Assembly: GCA_020355165.1 (NCBI GenBank)
Contig: CP070661.1
Location: 73,744 to 128,898, forward strand
Direction of reading: 5' to 3'
Source of the DNA: Burkholderiales bacterium
Lineage (GTDB): Bacteria > Pseudomonadota > Gammaproteobacteria > Burkholderiales > Burkholderiaceae_F
DNA: 55,155 bases
This document shows positions 43,827 to 55,155 of this stretch, in pieces. Position 1 is the first letter of the stretch, and each line of letters begins with the position of its first letter. The notes under the pieces are model-generated. The model saw only the letters and a program-made list of their open reading frames with translations, was not told the origin of the DNA and did not search any database. Both the position numbers and the translations under genes were made by a program.

Positions 43827-45078
43827 CGCAGCGCGGGTCGCGGATATGCACCGGCACGCCGCCGGTCGCCGCAAGCGCGAAGCACATGGCGATGCGGTGG
43901 TCGTCATAGGTGTCGATCGTCGCCTCGCGCAGCACCGTCGGCCCGCCGACCGAGATCCGGTCGGCGCCCTCCTCGACCGCGGCGCCGAGCTTGCGCAACT
44001 CGGTGGCCATCGCGGCGATCCGGTCCGTTTCCTTGACCCGCCACGAGCCGATGCCGCGCAGGGTCGTGCGGCCGGGGGCGAACATGGCCACCACGGCGGC
44101 GGTCATCGCTGCGTCTGGAATGGATGTGCAGTCCCAGTCGACCGCGCGCAGGCCCTCGCCGGCGCGCGCCTCGATCCAGTCGTCGCCGCGCTCGATGCGC
44201 GCCCCCATCGCCTGCAGCAGGTCGGCGAACGCCACGTCGCCCTGCACGCTGTCGCGGCCGACGCCCTCGACGCGGACCGGCCCGCCAGCCAGCACGCCGA
44301 GCGCCAGGAAATACGAGGCGCTCGACGCGTCGCCCTCGACCGCCAGCGCCCCCGGCGAGGTGTAGCCGGCGCGCGGCACGACGAAGGTGTCGCCGGAGCG
44401 CGCCACCGCGACGCCGAAGCGCTTCATCATCGCCACCGTCATCGCCACGTACGGCTGCGAGATCAGCTCGCCGGCCACCTGCACCCGCAGCCCTGCCGGC
44501 GGTGCGACCAGCGGTGCGGCCATCAGCAGGCCGCTAAGGAACTGGCTGGAGACGTCGCCGCGGATCGCCACCTCGTCGTGCAGCAGCCGGTCGGCCGGCT
44601 CGATGCGCAGCGGCGGATAGCCCGGCGCGCCTTCGTACTCGATGCGGGCGCCGAGGGCATTCAGCGCCGTGACCAGGTCGCCGATCGGCCGTTCGCGCAT
44701 CCTTGCCACGCCGTCGATGCGATAGCGGCCGTCGGCAAACGCCAGCGCCGCGGTGAGCGATCGAGTCGCCGTCCCGGCGTTGCCGAGGAACAGATCGGCG
44801 CCGCGCGCCGGGAAGCGCCCGCAGCAGCCGCTGACGCGCGCCGCGTCGCCGTCGCGCTCGATGGCGACGCCGAGCGCGCGCAGGGCGTCGACCATCACCC
44901 GCGTGTCGTCGGCGTCGAGCAGGCGCGTCAACTCCGTCGTGCCGTCGGCCAGCGCCGCCAGCAGCAGCGCCCGGTTGGAGATGCTCTTCGAGCCCGGCAG
45001 CCGCACCGCGCCCTGCGCGCGCGCGATCGGTGGCACTGTCAGCTGATCCGGCCAGAGCAGCTCGTCGCTATCGGGCAT
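43762..45078 (-). CDS. aroA: 5-enolpyruvylshikimate-3-phosphate synthase
   Basis: 438 residues. LPGSK31SISNR is the substrate and phosphate motif, and GNAGTATR (99-106) is the second. E. coli has Pro at position 101; here the equivalent is S107. It makes EPSP in the shikimate pathway in the cytoplasm. The start overlaps the tyrA stop by 11 bases. Complete. Confidence 0.96.
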   Translation of the reverse strand: MPDSDELLWPDQLTVPPIARAQGAVRLPGSKSISNRALLLAALADGTTELTRLLDADDTRVMVDALRALGVAIERDGDAARVSGCCGRFPARGADLFLGNAGTATRSLTAALAFADGRYRIDGVARMRERPIGDLVTALNALGARIEYEGAPGYPPLRIEPADRLLHDEVAIRGDVSSQFLSGLLMAAPLVAPPAGLRVQVAGELISQPYVAMTVAMMKRFGVAVARSGDTFVVPRAGYTSPGALAVEGDASSASYFLALGVLAGGPVRVEGVGRDSVQGDVAFADLLQAMGARIERGDDWIEARAGEGLRAVDWDCTSIPDAAMTAAVVAMFAPGRTTLRGIGSWRVKETDRIAAMATELRKLGAAVEEGADRISVGGPTVLREATIDTYDDHRIAMCFALAATGGVPVHIRDPRCVSKTFPRFFAELTALAQPAAA

Positions 45079-45934
45079 CCGCCGGGTCCGCCCACTGCCG
45101 TCGCAGCTGCGCGGCGAGCTCGAAGGTCCGCTGCAGGGTTGCGGCATCGCCCTCATCGACCGCCTGCTGCAGCCGCTCGAGCAGGACGCGGTAACGCCGC
45201 AGTTCCGCGCCCAGCGCCTCGCGGTTGGCCAGGCAGATGTCGCGCCACATCACCGGCGACGCCGCCGCGATCCGCGTGAAGTCGCGGAATCCCGCGCCGC
45301 CGTAGCCGAGCCGGCGCTCGCCGCCGGTCTCGGCACCGATCGCGGCAACCAGCGCGAACGACAGCAGGTGCGGCAGGTGGCTGACCGCGGCGAACACGCG
45401 GTCGTGCTCGTCCGCCTCCATGCGCTGGACCTGCGCCCCGGTTCGCGCGAACAGATCCTCCAGCTTCGCCAGGGCATCGCTGCTCGTTTCGGCGACCGGC
45501 GTCAGCACGATGCGCCGGCCCGAAAACAGGCGCGCATCGGCATGCTTCACACCCGGCAGTTCCTTGCCGGCGATCGGATGGGCCGGGACGTAGCGCGAGA
45601 ACGCCGCGCCGAGCGCAGCCCGCGCATCGGCGATCACGCCGCCCTTGGTGCTGCCCACGTCGGTCAGCAGCGCCGCCGGCGCCAGCGCCGCGGCCGCCTG
45701 CGCGAACACCTCGCGCATCGAACCGACCGGCGTGGCGACCACCACCAGCTCGGCGTCGCGCACCGCCTGCGCGACCGAGTCGGCGCTTCGATCGATCAGG
45801 CCACGGTCCAGCGCCTGTGCAGCCGCGCTGCCATCGATGTCGTAGCCGGTCGCCGTCGTCACCAGCCCCGCCTGCCGCCACGCGGCCAGCAGCGAGCCGC
45901 CGATCATGCCGACGCCGATCAGCGCGATCCTCAT
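45068..45934 (-). CDS. tyrA: Prephenate dehydrogenase
   Basis: 288 residues. The NAD motif is GVGMIG at residues 7-12. A helical C-terminal domain follows. It makes hydroxyphenylpyruvate or arogenate products for tyrosine. It lies between hisC (four-base overlap) and aroA. Specificity for prephenate or arogenate cannot be read here. Confidence 0.94.
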   Translation of the reverse strand: MRIALIGVGMIGGSLLAAWRQAGLVTTATGYDIDGSAAAQALDRGLIDRSADSVAQAVRDAELVVVATPVGSMREVFAQAAAALAPAALLTDVGSTKGGVIADARAALGAAFSRYVPAHPIAGKELPGVKHADARLFSGRRIVLTPVAETSSDALAKLEDLFARTGAQVQRMEADEHDRVFAAVSHLPHLLSFALVAAIGAETGGERRLGYGGAGFRDFTRIAAASPVMWRDICLANREALGAELRRYRVLLERLQQAVDEGDAATLQRTFELAAQLRRQWADPADAR

Positions 45935-47067
45935 GCGCGGCCGCTCGCCAGCACTTCGCGCAGCGCGGCGATGAACTTCTCGTTTTCCTCGGTCAGGCCG
46001 ATCGTCACCCGCAGCCACTGCGGCAGCCCGTAGTTGGCCACCGGCCGCACGATCACGCCGCGCTTGAGCAGCCCCTGGTAGACGGCAGCGCCGTCGCCGA
46101 CCTGCACCAGCACGAAGTTGCCGAAGCTCGGCAGGTGGCGCAGCCCGAGCGCGTCGAAGGCGGCGGTCACCTGCGCCATGCCCTGGCGGTTGACCTCGAC
46201 GCTGCGCGCGACGAAGGCCTCGTCAGCCAGCGCCGCCACCGCCGCCGCCTGGGCGAGCGAGTTGCAGTTGAACGGCTGGCGCACCCGATTGAGCAGGTCG
46301 GTGAGCTCCGGCTGGGCGACGCCATAGCCGACGCGCAGCCCCGCCAGCCCGTAGGCCTTGGAGAACGAGCGCGACACCAGCAGGTTGGGAAAGCGCCGCA
46401 CCCAGTCGATGCTCGGATGCCGCTGTTCGGGCGGCAGGTACTCGTTGTAGGCCTCGTCGAGGACCACCACCACGCGGGGCGGCACCCGGCCCAGGAACTC
46501 GGCCATCCGGTCGGCGCCGACGAAGGTGCCGGTCGGGTTGTTCGGGTTGGCGACGAAGACGAGCCGCGTGTCGGCGTCGATCGCCGCCAGCATCGCGCCG
46601 AGGTCGTGGCCGAAGTCGCGCGCCGGGACGACGATCGAGCGCGCGCCGCGTGCCATCGTCGCCAGCGGGTACACGGCGAACGAATGCTGCGCGTAGACGC
46701 AGCTGCGCCCGGGCGCCAGCATCACCGCCGCCGCCCCTTCCAGGATGTCGTTGCTGCCGTTGCCGAGCGTGATCCAGTCGGCCGGCACGCCGAGCTTGCG
46801 CGACAGCGCCGCCTTCAGCTCGAAACCGTTCGAGTCCGGATAGCGGCCGAGTTCGGCCAGCGCCGCTCCGATCGCCGCCCGCGCCGACTCCGGCATGCCG
46901 AGCGGGTTCTCGTTCGATGCCAGCTTGACGATGCTGTCCGGCTGCAGTCCGTGCTCGCGGGCAAGCTCCTCGATCGGCTTGCCCGCCTGGTACGGCGCGA
47001 TCGCCCGCACGTATGGCAATGCCTCGATGGCCTGTGCCGGCGCTGGGGCTTGAGCGGCTGTCGACAT
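45931..47067 (-). CDS. hisC: Histidinol-phosphate/aromatic aminotransferase (HisC2 type)
   Basis: 378 residues, fold type I aminotransferase. The PLP lysine is K237 in SRSFSKAYGLAG. In this pheA-hisC-tyrA-aroA context the second HisC may also act in tyrosine and phenylalanine synthesis. It overlaps tyrA by four bases and follows pheA by 13 bases. Confidence 0.93.
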   Translation of the reverse strand: MSTAAQAPAPAQAIEALPYVRAIAPYQAGKPIEELAREHGLQPDSIVKLASNENPLGMPESARAAIGAALAELGRYPDSNGFELKAALSRKLGVPADWITLGNGSNDILEGAAAVMLAPGRSCVYAQHSFAVYPLATMARGARSIVVPARDFGHDLGAMLAAIDADTRLVFVANPNNPTGTFVGADRMAEFLGRVPPRVVVVLDEAYNEYLPPEQRHPSIDWVRRFPNLLVSRSFSKAYGLAGLRVGYGVAQPELTDLLNRVRQPFNCNSLAQAAAVAALADEAFVARSVEVNRQGMAQVTAAFDALGLRHLPSFGNFVLVQVGDGAAVYQGLLKRGVIVRPVANYGLPQWLRVTIGLTEENEKFIAALREVLASGRA

Positions 47068-47080
47068 TGCGGATTTCCCC

Positions 47081-48151
47081 TCAGGCTGCGACCGGGTACG
47101 AGCCCAGGCTCTTGTAAAAAGCGCACTCGCCACGCAGTCGCTCGAGCGCAGCGGCGACCTTCGGGTCCTGCTGGTGGCCCTCGACGTCGACGTAGAAGTA
47201 GTACTCCCAGGCGCCGGTCTTGGCCGGCCGGGACTCGAAGCGCGTCATCGATACGCCATGGTGCGCCAGCGGCGCCAGCATGTGGTGGACCGCGCCGGCC
47301 CTGTGCGGCACCGCCAGGATCAGCGACGTCTTGTCGCGGCCGCTCGGGCTGGCTTGGTGCCGGCCGAGGACGACGAAGCGGGTGCGGTTGGCCGGGTCGT
47401 CCTGGATGTGGCTTGCCACGGGCACGAGACCATAGCGGCTCGCCGCCGCCTCGCCGGCGATCGCGGCCACCGTCGGGTCGGTCGACGCCAGCCGCGCCGC
47501 CTCGCCGTTGCTTGCCGCCGGCTGCCTCTCGATCGACGGATAGTGCTGGCTGAGCCAGTTCACGCACTGCGCCAGCGCCTGCGCGTGCGCGCAGATCCGC
47601 GTCACCCCCTGCATGCTGCCGCTCGAGGTCAGCAGGTGGTGTTCCACCGGCAGCGACACCTCGGCGACGATCGCCAGCGGCGTGGCGAGCAGCAGGTCGA
47701 GGGTGCGCGTGATCGAGCCCTCGGTCGAATTCTCCACCGGGGCGATCGCGAAATCGGCGCCGCCGGCCTCGACGGTGCGAAACACTTCGTCGATCGACAG
47801 GCAGGGCACCGCCTCGACCGACGTGCCGAACTGCTTCAGCAGCGCCATTTCGGAAAAGGTGCCAGCCGGACCGAGGTAGGCGACCCGGATGCGACGCTCG
47901 AGCGCCCGGCAGGCCGACATCACCTCGCGAAAGACGGCCGCCAGCGCGGCCTCGCTCAGCGGACCCGGATTGGCCGAGCCGACGTTGCGCAGGACTTCCG
48001 CCTCGCGCTCCGGCCGGTACACGGCGGAGTCGGCCGCCTCCTTGAGCCGGCCCACCTCCTGCGCCAGCCGGGCGCGCTCGCTGAGCAGCGCGACCAGCCT
48101 GCGGTCGATCCCGTCGATCGCCTCGCGCAGCGCCTTCAGCGGCTCGTCCAT
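47081..48151 (-). CDS. pheA: Bifunctional chorismate mutase/prephenate dehydratase
   Basis: 356 residues. Residues 1-85 are an AroQ chorismate mutase; about 92-270 the dehydratase (YLGPAGTFSE, and TRF in NRTRFVVLG); about 275-350 an ACT domain for phenylalanine feedback (ESRPAKTGAWEYYFYVD). It starts 18 bases after the gyrA stop. serC, which usually lies between the two, is missing. Confidence 0.95.
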   Translation of the reverse strand: MDEPLKALREAIDGIDRRLVALLSERARLAQEVGRLKEAADSAVYRPEREAEVLRNVGSANPGPLSEAALAAVFREVMSACRALERRIRVAYLGPAGTFSEMALLKQFGTSVEAVPCLSIDEVFRTVEAGGADFAIAPVENSTEGSITRTLDLLLATPLAIVAEVSLPVEHHLLTSSGSMQGVTRICAHAQALAQCVNWLSQHYPSIERQPAASNGEAARLASTDPTVAAIAGEAAASRYGLVPVASHIQDDPANRTRFVVLGRHQASPSGRDKTSLILAVPHRAGAVHHMLAPLAHHGVSMTRFESRPAKTGAWEYYFYVDVEGHQQDPKVAAALERLRGECAFYKSLGSYPVAA

Positions 48152-48169
48152 GTCACCGCTTCCGGCAGC

Positions 48170-50767
<2,598 letters not shown>

Positions 50768-50934
50768 GGTGGCAGCGGCGGCGCGGCGCGCCCGCTCGCC
50801 GGAACGGGGCCCGCAACGGACCGCCGGCCGGCTTGTCGTCGGGCCGCAGGCAAGCTGTGAAGTTTATCAGCGCGATGCTCGCCGCCGCGTGGCGCATGGC
50901 ACTATTGCGGCCGTTTGCCGATGCCGCCCCTCAG

Positions 50935-52290
50935 ATGACCGAAGCGCCTGCCGCCGAACCGATCGACACCGTGATCGAGCCGCGCTGGATCCTGCCGATC
51001 CGGCCGCGCGGGGCCTTGCTCGAAGGTCACGCGATCGCCATCGACGGGGGCGTCATCCGCGCCGTCCTGCCCGCTGCGCAGGCGGCACGCCTGTTCAGCG
51101 CCCGCAAGATCGTCCGGCTGCCCGAACACATCGTCGTCCCCGGCCTGGTCAACGCGCACACGCACGCGTCGATGGCCCTGCTGCGCGGCGTCGGCGACGA
51201 CATGCCGCTGCAGCGGTGGCTGACCGAGCGCATCTGGCCGCTGGAGCAGGCCCTGGTCGGCGAGGAGTTCGTGCAGGACGGCGCGCGCCTGGCGGCAGTG
51301 GAGATGCTGCGCGCCGGGGTGACCACCTGCTCGGACATGTACTTCTACCCCGACCTGGTGGCCCGTGCGCTGACCACGGTCGGCATGCGGGCCGTGGTCG
51401 GCATCATCGCCATCGGCTTTCCGACCGCCTACGCGGTAGACGCCGACGACTACCTGCGCAAGGGACTGCAGGCCCGCGACGCGCTGCGTGACGAGCCGCT
51501 GGTCAGCTTCACTCTGGCGCCGCACGCGCCGTACACGGTCAGCGACGACACGCTGGCCCGGATGGCGACCCTGGCCGAGGAGCTCGACCTGCCCGTGCAC
51601 ATCCACCTGCACGAAACCGCGGGGGAAATCGAGGAATCGGTCGAGCGGCACGGGGTGCGTCCCCTCGAACGCCTGGACCAGCTCGGCCTGCTGTCGGAGC
51701 GGCTGATCGCGGTACACGCGATCCACCTGACCGAGCAGGAGATCGCCCAGCTCGGCCGCGTCGGCGCCAGCGTGGCGCACTGCCCGGTGTCCAACCTGAA
51801 GCTGGCCAACGGCCTGGCCCGCGTGCCGGCGATGCTCGCCGCCGGGGTGAACGTTGCGCTGGGCACCGACGGCGCGGCCAGCAACAACCGCCTCGACATG
51901 TTCGACGAAGCCCGTTTCGCGGCCCTGCTGGCCAAGGCGGTCGCCGGCGACGCCTCGATGCTGCCGGCGGCCACCGCCCTCGAATGCGCGACGATCAACG
52001 GCGCGAGGGCGCTCGGCCTGGAGGCCCGGATCGGCTCGATCGAGGTCGGCAAGGAAGCCGACCTGGTGGCGATCGAAATGGCAAGCCCGGAAGTTTCGCC
52101 GCTGTTCGACCCGGTCTCCCATCTGCTGTACGCAAGCGGCCGTGAGCACGTGACGGACGTCTGGGTCGCCGGCCGTCATGTTGTGCAGACGCGACAGCTG
52201 CTGACGACCGAGGGAAATGCCATCGACCAAGCGGTCGTTTCGTCATCGTCAGCGTGGCAAAATCGATGTCGGCAGTTGTTGAGGAAGTAG
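50935..52290 (+). CDS. TRZ/ATZ-family amidohydrolase (MTA/SAH deaminase-like)
   Basis: 451 residues. Metal ligands are visible as H75-x-H77 (NAHTHASM), HIHLHE near residue 222, VHAIH near 263, and D in GTDGAASNN near 311. Relatives deaminate methylthioadenosine or S-adenosylhomocysteine. The start at 50935 is the most family-like; earlier frames overlap the gyrA promoter. It is divergent from gyrA and lies upstream of ompA. Confidence 0.88.
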   Translation: MTEAPAAEPIDTVIEPRWILPIRPRGALLEGHAIAIDGGVIRAVLPAAQAARLFSARKIVRLPEHIVVPGLVNAHTHASMALLRGVGDDMPLQRWLTERIWPLEQALVGEEFVQDGARLAAVEMLRAGVTTCSDMYFYPDLVARALTTVGMRAVVGIIAIGFPTAYAVDADDYLRKGLQARDALRDEPLVSFTLAPHAPYTVSDDTLARMATLAEELDLPVHIHLHETAGEIEESVERHGVRPLERLDQLGLLSERLIAVHAIHLTEQEIAQLGRVGASVAHCPVSNLKLANGLARVPAMLAAGVNVALGTDGAASNNRLDMFDEARFAALLAKAVAGDASMLPAATALECATINGARALGLEARIGSIEVGKEADLVAIEMASPEVSPLFDPVSHLLYASGREHVTDVWVAGRHVVQTRQLLTTEGNAIDQAVVSSSSAWQNRCRQLLRK

Positions 52291-52409
52291 GCATCGGCGA
52301 CCTCGTTGCCGTCGAGCGAATCGGCCTCACGCAATCGGCCGCCGCGTCGGCGCAGCCAGCCGGCGTGTGCGAATCCGAATCGCCCTGCCACTCTCATATG
52401 AGGAGAACC

Positions 52410-53132
52410 ATGAAGAAAACCGCGAAGCTAGGCGTCTTGTTCGCGACCGTAGTGATGGCAGTTGCCTCCGGCACTGCGATCGCTCAGTCAAAGGACATCC
52501 CGGGCGCCAAGAATGCGCCGGCGTATGTCCTCGATCCCCGTGGCAACGTCGTCGTCGACCCGTTCGGCCTGTGCTGGCGCACCCCCTGGTGGACACCGCA
52601 GCTCGCCGGCATAGACGGCCCGCAAGGCGCCGGCTGCCAGTGCGACAAGGCGGTGCTGCCAAAAGAGGTCTGCGAGCCGCCACCGCCGCCACCGCCGCCA
52701 CCGCCGCCGCCGGCTGCACCGCCGCCGCCGCCGCCGCCACCGCCGCCGCCACCGCCACCGAAGCCGGTGACCGAGAAGGTGACCTTCGCGGCTGACGTGC
52801 TGTTCGACTTCGACAAATCGGTCATCAAGCCCGAAGGCCAGGCCAAGCTCGACGACCTGGTGTCGAAACTCGCCGGCGTGTCGCTCGAGGTGATCGTCGC
52901 GGTCGGCCACACCGACTCGATCGGTAGCGACGCCTACAACGTCGGGCTGTCGAACCGCCGTGCCGGTGCTGTCAAGCAGTACCTTGTCAGCAAGGGCATC
53001 GAGGCGAACCGGATCTACACGGAAGGCAAGGGCGAGAAGCAGCCGGTTGCGGACAACCGCACCGCCGACGGCCGCGCCAAGAACCGCCGTGTCGAGCTCG
53101 AGGTGATCGGCACGCGCACGGTCAAGAAGTAA
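52410..53132 (+). CDS. ompA: OmpA-family protein with long polyproline linker
   Basis: 240 residues. A signal peptide (1-25) is followed by a short region with C55, C76, C78 and C88, then a linker of 12 prolines, two alanines and 14 prolines (90-117), then an OmpA peptidoglycan-binding domain (FDFDKSVI..., NRRVEL near the end). The AGGAGA ribosome site overlaps a ten-base palindrome CTCATATGAG (52393-52402). The N-terminal beta-barrel of classical OmpA is missing, so it may be periplasmic or lipoprotein-like without a lipobox. Confidence 0.93.
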   Translation: MKKTAKLGVLFATVVMAVASGTAIAQSKDIPGAKNAPAYVLDPRGNVVVDPFGLCWRTPWWTPQLAGIDGPQGAGCQCDKAVLPKEVCEPPPPPPPPPPPPAAPPPPPPPPPPPPPPKPVTEKVTFAADVLFDFDKSVIKPEGQAKLDDLVSKLAGVSLEVIVAVGHTDSIGSDAYNVGLSNRRAGAVKQYLVSKGIEANRIYTEGKGEKQPVADNRTADGRAKNRRVELEVIGTRTVKK

Positions 53133-53171
53133 TCGCGCGTGACGGGCCGGCGCGAGCAGCGCCGGCCAAAG

Positions 53172-53198
53172 AAAAGCCCCGCTTCGGCGGGGCTTTTT
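53172..53198 (+). terminator. Rho-independent terminator after ompA
   Basis: An 11-base stem (AAAAGCCCCGC with GCGGGGCTTTT) closed by a UUCG tetraloop, followed by T residues. It begins 40 bases after the ompA stop and may serve the convergent gene at 53242 as well, since an A-run precedes the stem. Confidence 0.95.
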
Positions 53199-53241
53199 CG
53201 TTGCCGGCGGCGTGGCGGCGCCGACTGCCGCCCCTCCCGGC

Positions 53242-54303
53242 CTAGGGCGTACCGAGTGCGCTGCGCAGCGCCGCGGCGGCGGTGCCGTTGAAACGGTACT
53301 GGTAGTCAGCGATCTGGGCGCCCGCCTTGTACAGCTTTCCCGGCCGTACCCCGGGTGCTCCCTTGCGCGGCTCGATGAAGGCGATCCGCGCCGCCTCCCG
53401 CTCGACGTCGACCACCCCGGTATCCAGCGGGTCGACATTGGCACCGAACGACAGCACGACCGCCTTGGTGCCGCCGATGGTCGCCTCCTCCCAGGTGCCC
53501 TCGGCGAGCACCTCTTCGCTCGCCCGCGCGCAGAACATCGTCCCCTCCTTGGCGGCGTACAGCTGGACACGGCCCCGGTCCTTGTCGGCGTCGCGGAACA
53601 TCATGGCGTAGGGGTGCGCCCCCTTGCGATCCTCGTACGACAGGCAGAACGGATTGTCGCGCGAGAAGTTGGCCACCATCTGACGCGTGTTGGCCGCGCC
53701 CGTGAAGGACTCGCGCCGCGGCAGCGCCAGGACGTCGTCGAGGAAGCGCACGGTCGAAAGGTAGGCGACCGAGCCGGGCGGGAACTTCGCCTCGCCGACG
53801 CGCGCCGCCTCCGGGTTGCTGTAATTGTCAGGCGTACGCAGGAAATAGCGGATCGGCAAGCCGGCGACGTCGTAGCTCTTCAGGGCCACCTTCATGCTCA
53901 GCGGGCTCTCGGTCTGGTACACCAGCCGCACGGTGCCGTCGGTTTCGGCCACCGCGAAGGCCGGCTGCCCGGCCGGACGCCGCTCGCCGTCGCGCACGAA
54001 GTGCGCCACGTTGATGTTGGTGTTGAAAGTTCCGACGCCGATGTCGGCCGCCGTTTCCTTCAGCGGGTAACGGTCGCCCTCGGGCGCACCGGCGATGCGC
54101 AGGTTGACGATCCGTGTCCCCGAGACGTAATACAGCCCCTCGCCCTTGAAGACGTCGAAGGCGGGGATGTTCAGCGGCTTGGCATTGGCCACCGGCTGTA
54201 CGTCGACCGCCGGCCGCGGCGAGATGACGGCCGCCGGCGTCTGCGCGGCGGCCAGCGGCGAGGCCAGCGCAAGGACCGTGGCAAGGCAGTTGATTCGGGT
54301 CAT
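53242..54303 (-). CDS. Secreted protein of unknown function
   Basis: 353 residues with a signal peptide (residues 1-20, ending LAAAQ). The rest reads as a beta-rich periplasmic protein with no recognised domain. Two cysteines (NPFCLSY and TMFCARA) may pair in a disulfide. No membrane helix, no lipobox. It lies convergent with ompA and divergent from ubiG. A weak GAGAG ribosome site precedes the ATG. Not named because no family is recognised. Confidence 0.8.
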   Translation of the reverse strand: MTRINCLATVLALASPLAAAQTPAAVISPRPAVDVQPVANAKPLNIPAFDVFKGEGLYYVSGTRIVNLRIAGAPEGDRYPLKETAADIGVGTFNTNINVAHFVRDGERRPAGQPAFAVAETDGTVRLVYQTESPLSMKVALKSYDVAGLPIRYFLRTPDNYSNPEAARVGEAKFPPGSVAYLSTVRFLDDVLALPRRESFTGAANTRQMVANFSRDNPFCLSYEDRKGAHPYAMMFRDADKDRGRVQLYAAKEGTMFCARASEEVLAEGTWEEATIGGTKAVVLSFGANVDPLDTGVVDVEREAARIAFIEPRKGAPGVRPGKLYKAGAQIADYQYRFNGTAAAALRSALGTP

Positions 54304-54478
54304 GAGCAGCTCTCTTGGCGATCTCAGAGAGTGGGGCAGACCCGCACTTTAATGGAACGGGCCAGGCGTTCCACATCATGCGGACTGCCGACACGTTCGA
54401 TGCCGCCACGTACCGTGCGCGGCGTCCGCCGGCGCCGACGGGCAGGCCCAGGCCGTGGCCGCGAGATAACATCGGTTC

Positions 54479-55155
54479 ATGGACACGGCCGACCGCCCCG
54501 CCCCGCCAAATGCCGACCCGGCCGAGCTGCACAAGTTCGGCGCCCTCGCCCACCGCTGGTGGGATCCGCACGGCGACATGCGGCCGCTGCACGAGATCAA
54601 TCCGCTGCGGCTGGACTGGATCGACCGGCTGGCGGCGCTCGCCGGCAAGCGAGTGCTCGATGTCGGCTGCGGCGGCGGCATCCTCGCCGAAGCGATGGCG
54701 CAGCGCGGCGCGCGCGTGACCGGCATCGACCTGTCGGCCAAACCGCTGCGCGTGGCGCAGCTGCATGCGCTCGAGTCCGGCGTGCAGGTCGACTACCGCG
54801 AAACCAGCGCCGAAGCGATGGCGGCCGAGTCGCCCGCCGGGTACGAGATCGTCACCTGCATGGAAATGCTCGAACACGTGCCCGACCCGGCGAGCACCGT
54901 GCGGGCCTGCAGCGCGCTGGCGAAGCCCGGCGGCTGGGTCTTCTTCTCGACCATCAACCGCAATCCGAAGTCGTTCCTGTTCGCCATCGTCGGCGCCGAG
55001 TACGTGCTGCGGCTGCTGCCGCGCGGCACGCATGAGTACGCGAAGTTGATCCGGCCCAGCGAGCTGGCCGCGATGGCACGGCAGGCCAGCCTGGAGGTCG
55101 TCGAGATCCTCGGCATGACCTACAACCCGCTGACCAGGCGCTTCGCCCTGGGCCG
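54479..55155 (+). CDS. ubiG: Ubiquinone biosynthesis O-methyltransferase UbiG (runs off the right edge)
   Basis: The first 225 residues are present. Class I SAM methyltransferase: [16 protein letters not shown] binds SAM, IDLS is the acidic post-II strand, and MLEHVPDP is the family motif. [13 protein letters not shown] at the N-terminus is typical for UbiG, which methylates two steps of ubiquinone synthesis. The last few residues are outside the window. Ubiquinone fits an aerobic sulfur oxidiser that feeds electrons from SoeC and DsrP. Confidence 0.94.
   Translation, partial: MDTADRPAPPNADPAELHKFGALAHRWWDPHGDMRPLHEINPLRLDWIDRLAALAGKRVLDVGCGGGILAEAMAQRGARVTGIDLSAKPLRVAQLHALESGVQVDYRETSAEAMAAESPAGYEIVTCMEMLEHVPDPASTVRACSALAKPGGWVFFSTINRNPKSFLFAIVGAEYVLRLLPRGTHEYAKLIRPSELAAMARQASLEVVEILGMTYNPLTRRFALG

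Noticed and set aside
52676-52765. CCG/CCA repeats as a possible CRISPR or tandem-repeat array
   Set aside because: They are proline codons within the ompA-family gene; there are no spacers.

Overview
The window is about 55 kb of high-GC DNA. It reads as the chromosome of a sulfur-oxidising betaproteobacterium. The housekeeping order gyrA-pheA-hisC-tyrA-aroA-cmk-rpsA-ihfB-lapA-lapB is typical of Betaproteobacteria. The sulfur genes (aprMBA, soeABC and a complete dsr operon with dsrEFH, dsrL and dsrN but no dsrD) are those of a lithotroph running sulfite reductase in reverse. No rRNA, tRNA, insertion sequence, integrase or CRISPR array was seen.

Region 1 (1-3089, minus strand) holds a metallophosphoesterase, a dienelactone-hydrolase-like secreted protein, then aprM-aprB-aprA. 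aprA runs off the left edge. Region 2 (3619-10315, plus strand) encodes the cytoplasmic sulfite dehydrogenase SoeABC, followed by a NarX/NarL-like sensor kinase and response regulator. Region 3 (10344-23859, minus strand) starts at dsrA and runs A-B-E-F-H-C-M-K-L-J-O-P-N-R, then a YeeE/YedE-type sulfur transporter. DsrEFH and DsrC relay persulfide sulfur to DsrAB. DsrL, DsrN and the DsrMKJOP membrane complex supply cofactor and electron chemistry. The product sulfite can be oxidised by AprBA/AprM (via APS) or directly by SoeABC, so both routes sit in one locus.

Region 4 (24170-27526, plus strand) is the most unusual part. It is a compact six-gene operon divergent from dsrA: an 84-residue unknown, a Cas6/Cmx6-like CRISPR-type RNA endonuclease homologue with no CRISPR or other cas genes, a tandem two-domain TusA-like protein, a DsrC paralogue lacking both catalytic cysteines, an unrecognised 223-residue protein, and a TauD-like Fe(II)/2-oxoglutarate oxygenase. 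The shared intergenic region carries two perfect inverted repeats. I propose this operon as a candidate undescribed RNA-linked or regulatory module of sulfur metabolism. That is inference from gene content.

Region 5 (27597-38986) is mixed: a host-attachment-family protein, IorA (without its ferredoxin domain) and IorB, a GT-C type glycosyltransferase, a GNAT-nitrilase fusion, HtpX, a UPF0114-like membrane protein, class I fumarase, CysM and a ComEA-like protein. Region 6 (38996-50767, minus strand) is the LPS-control, translation and aromatic amino acid block (lapB, lapA, ihfB, rpsA, cmk, aroA, tyrA, hisC, pheA, gyrA), interrupted by a plus-strand DUF2061 gene with a Fur-box-like palindrome. 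serC, usually between gyrA and pheA in this lineage, is absent. Region 7 (50935-55155) carries a TRZ/ATZ-family amidohydrolase, a proline-rich OmpA-family protein, a secreted unknown protein and the start of ubiG.
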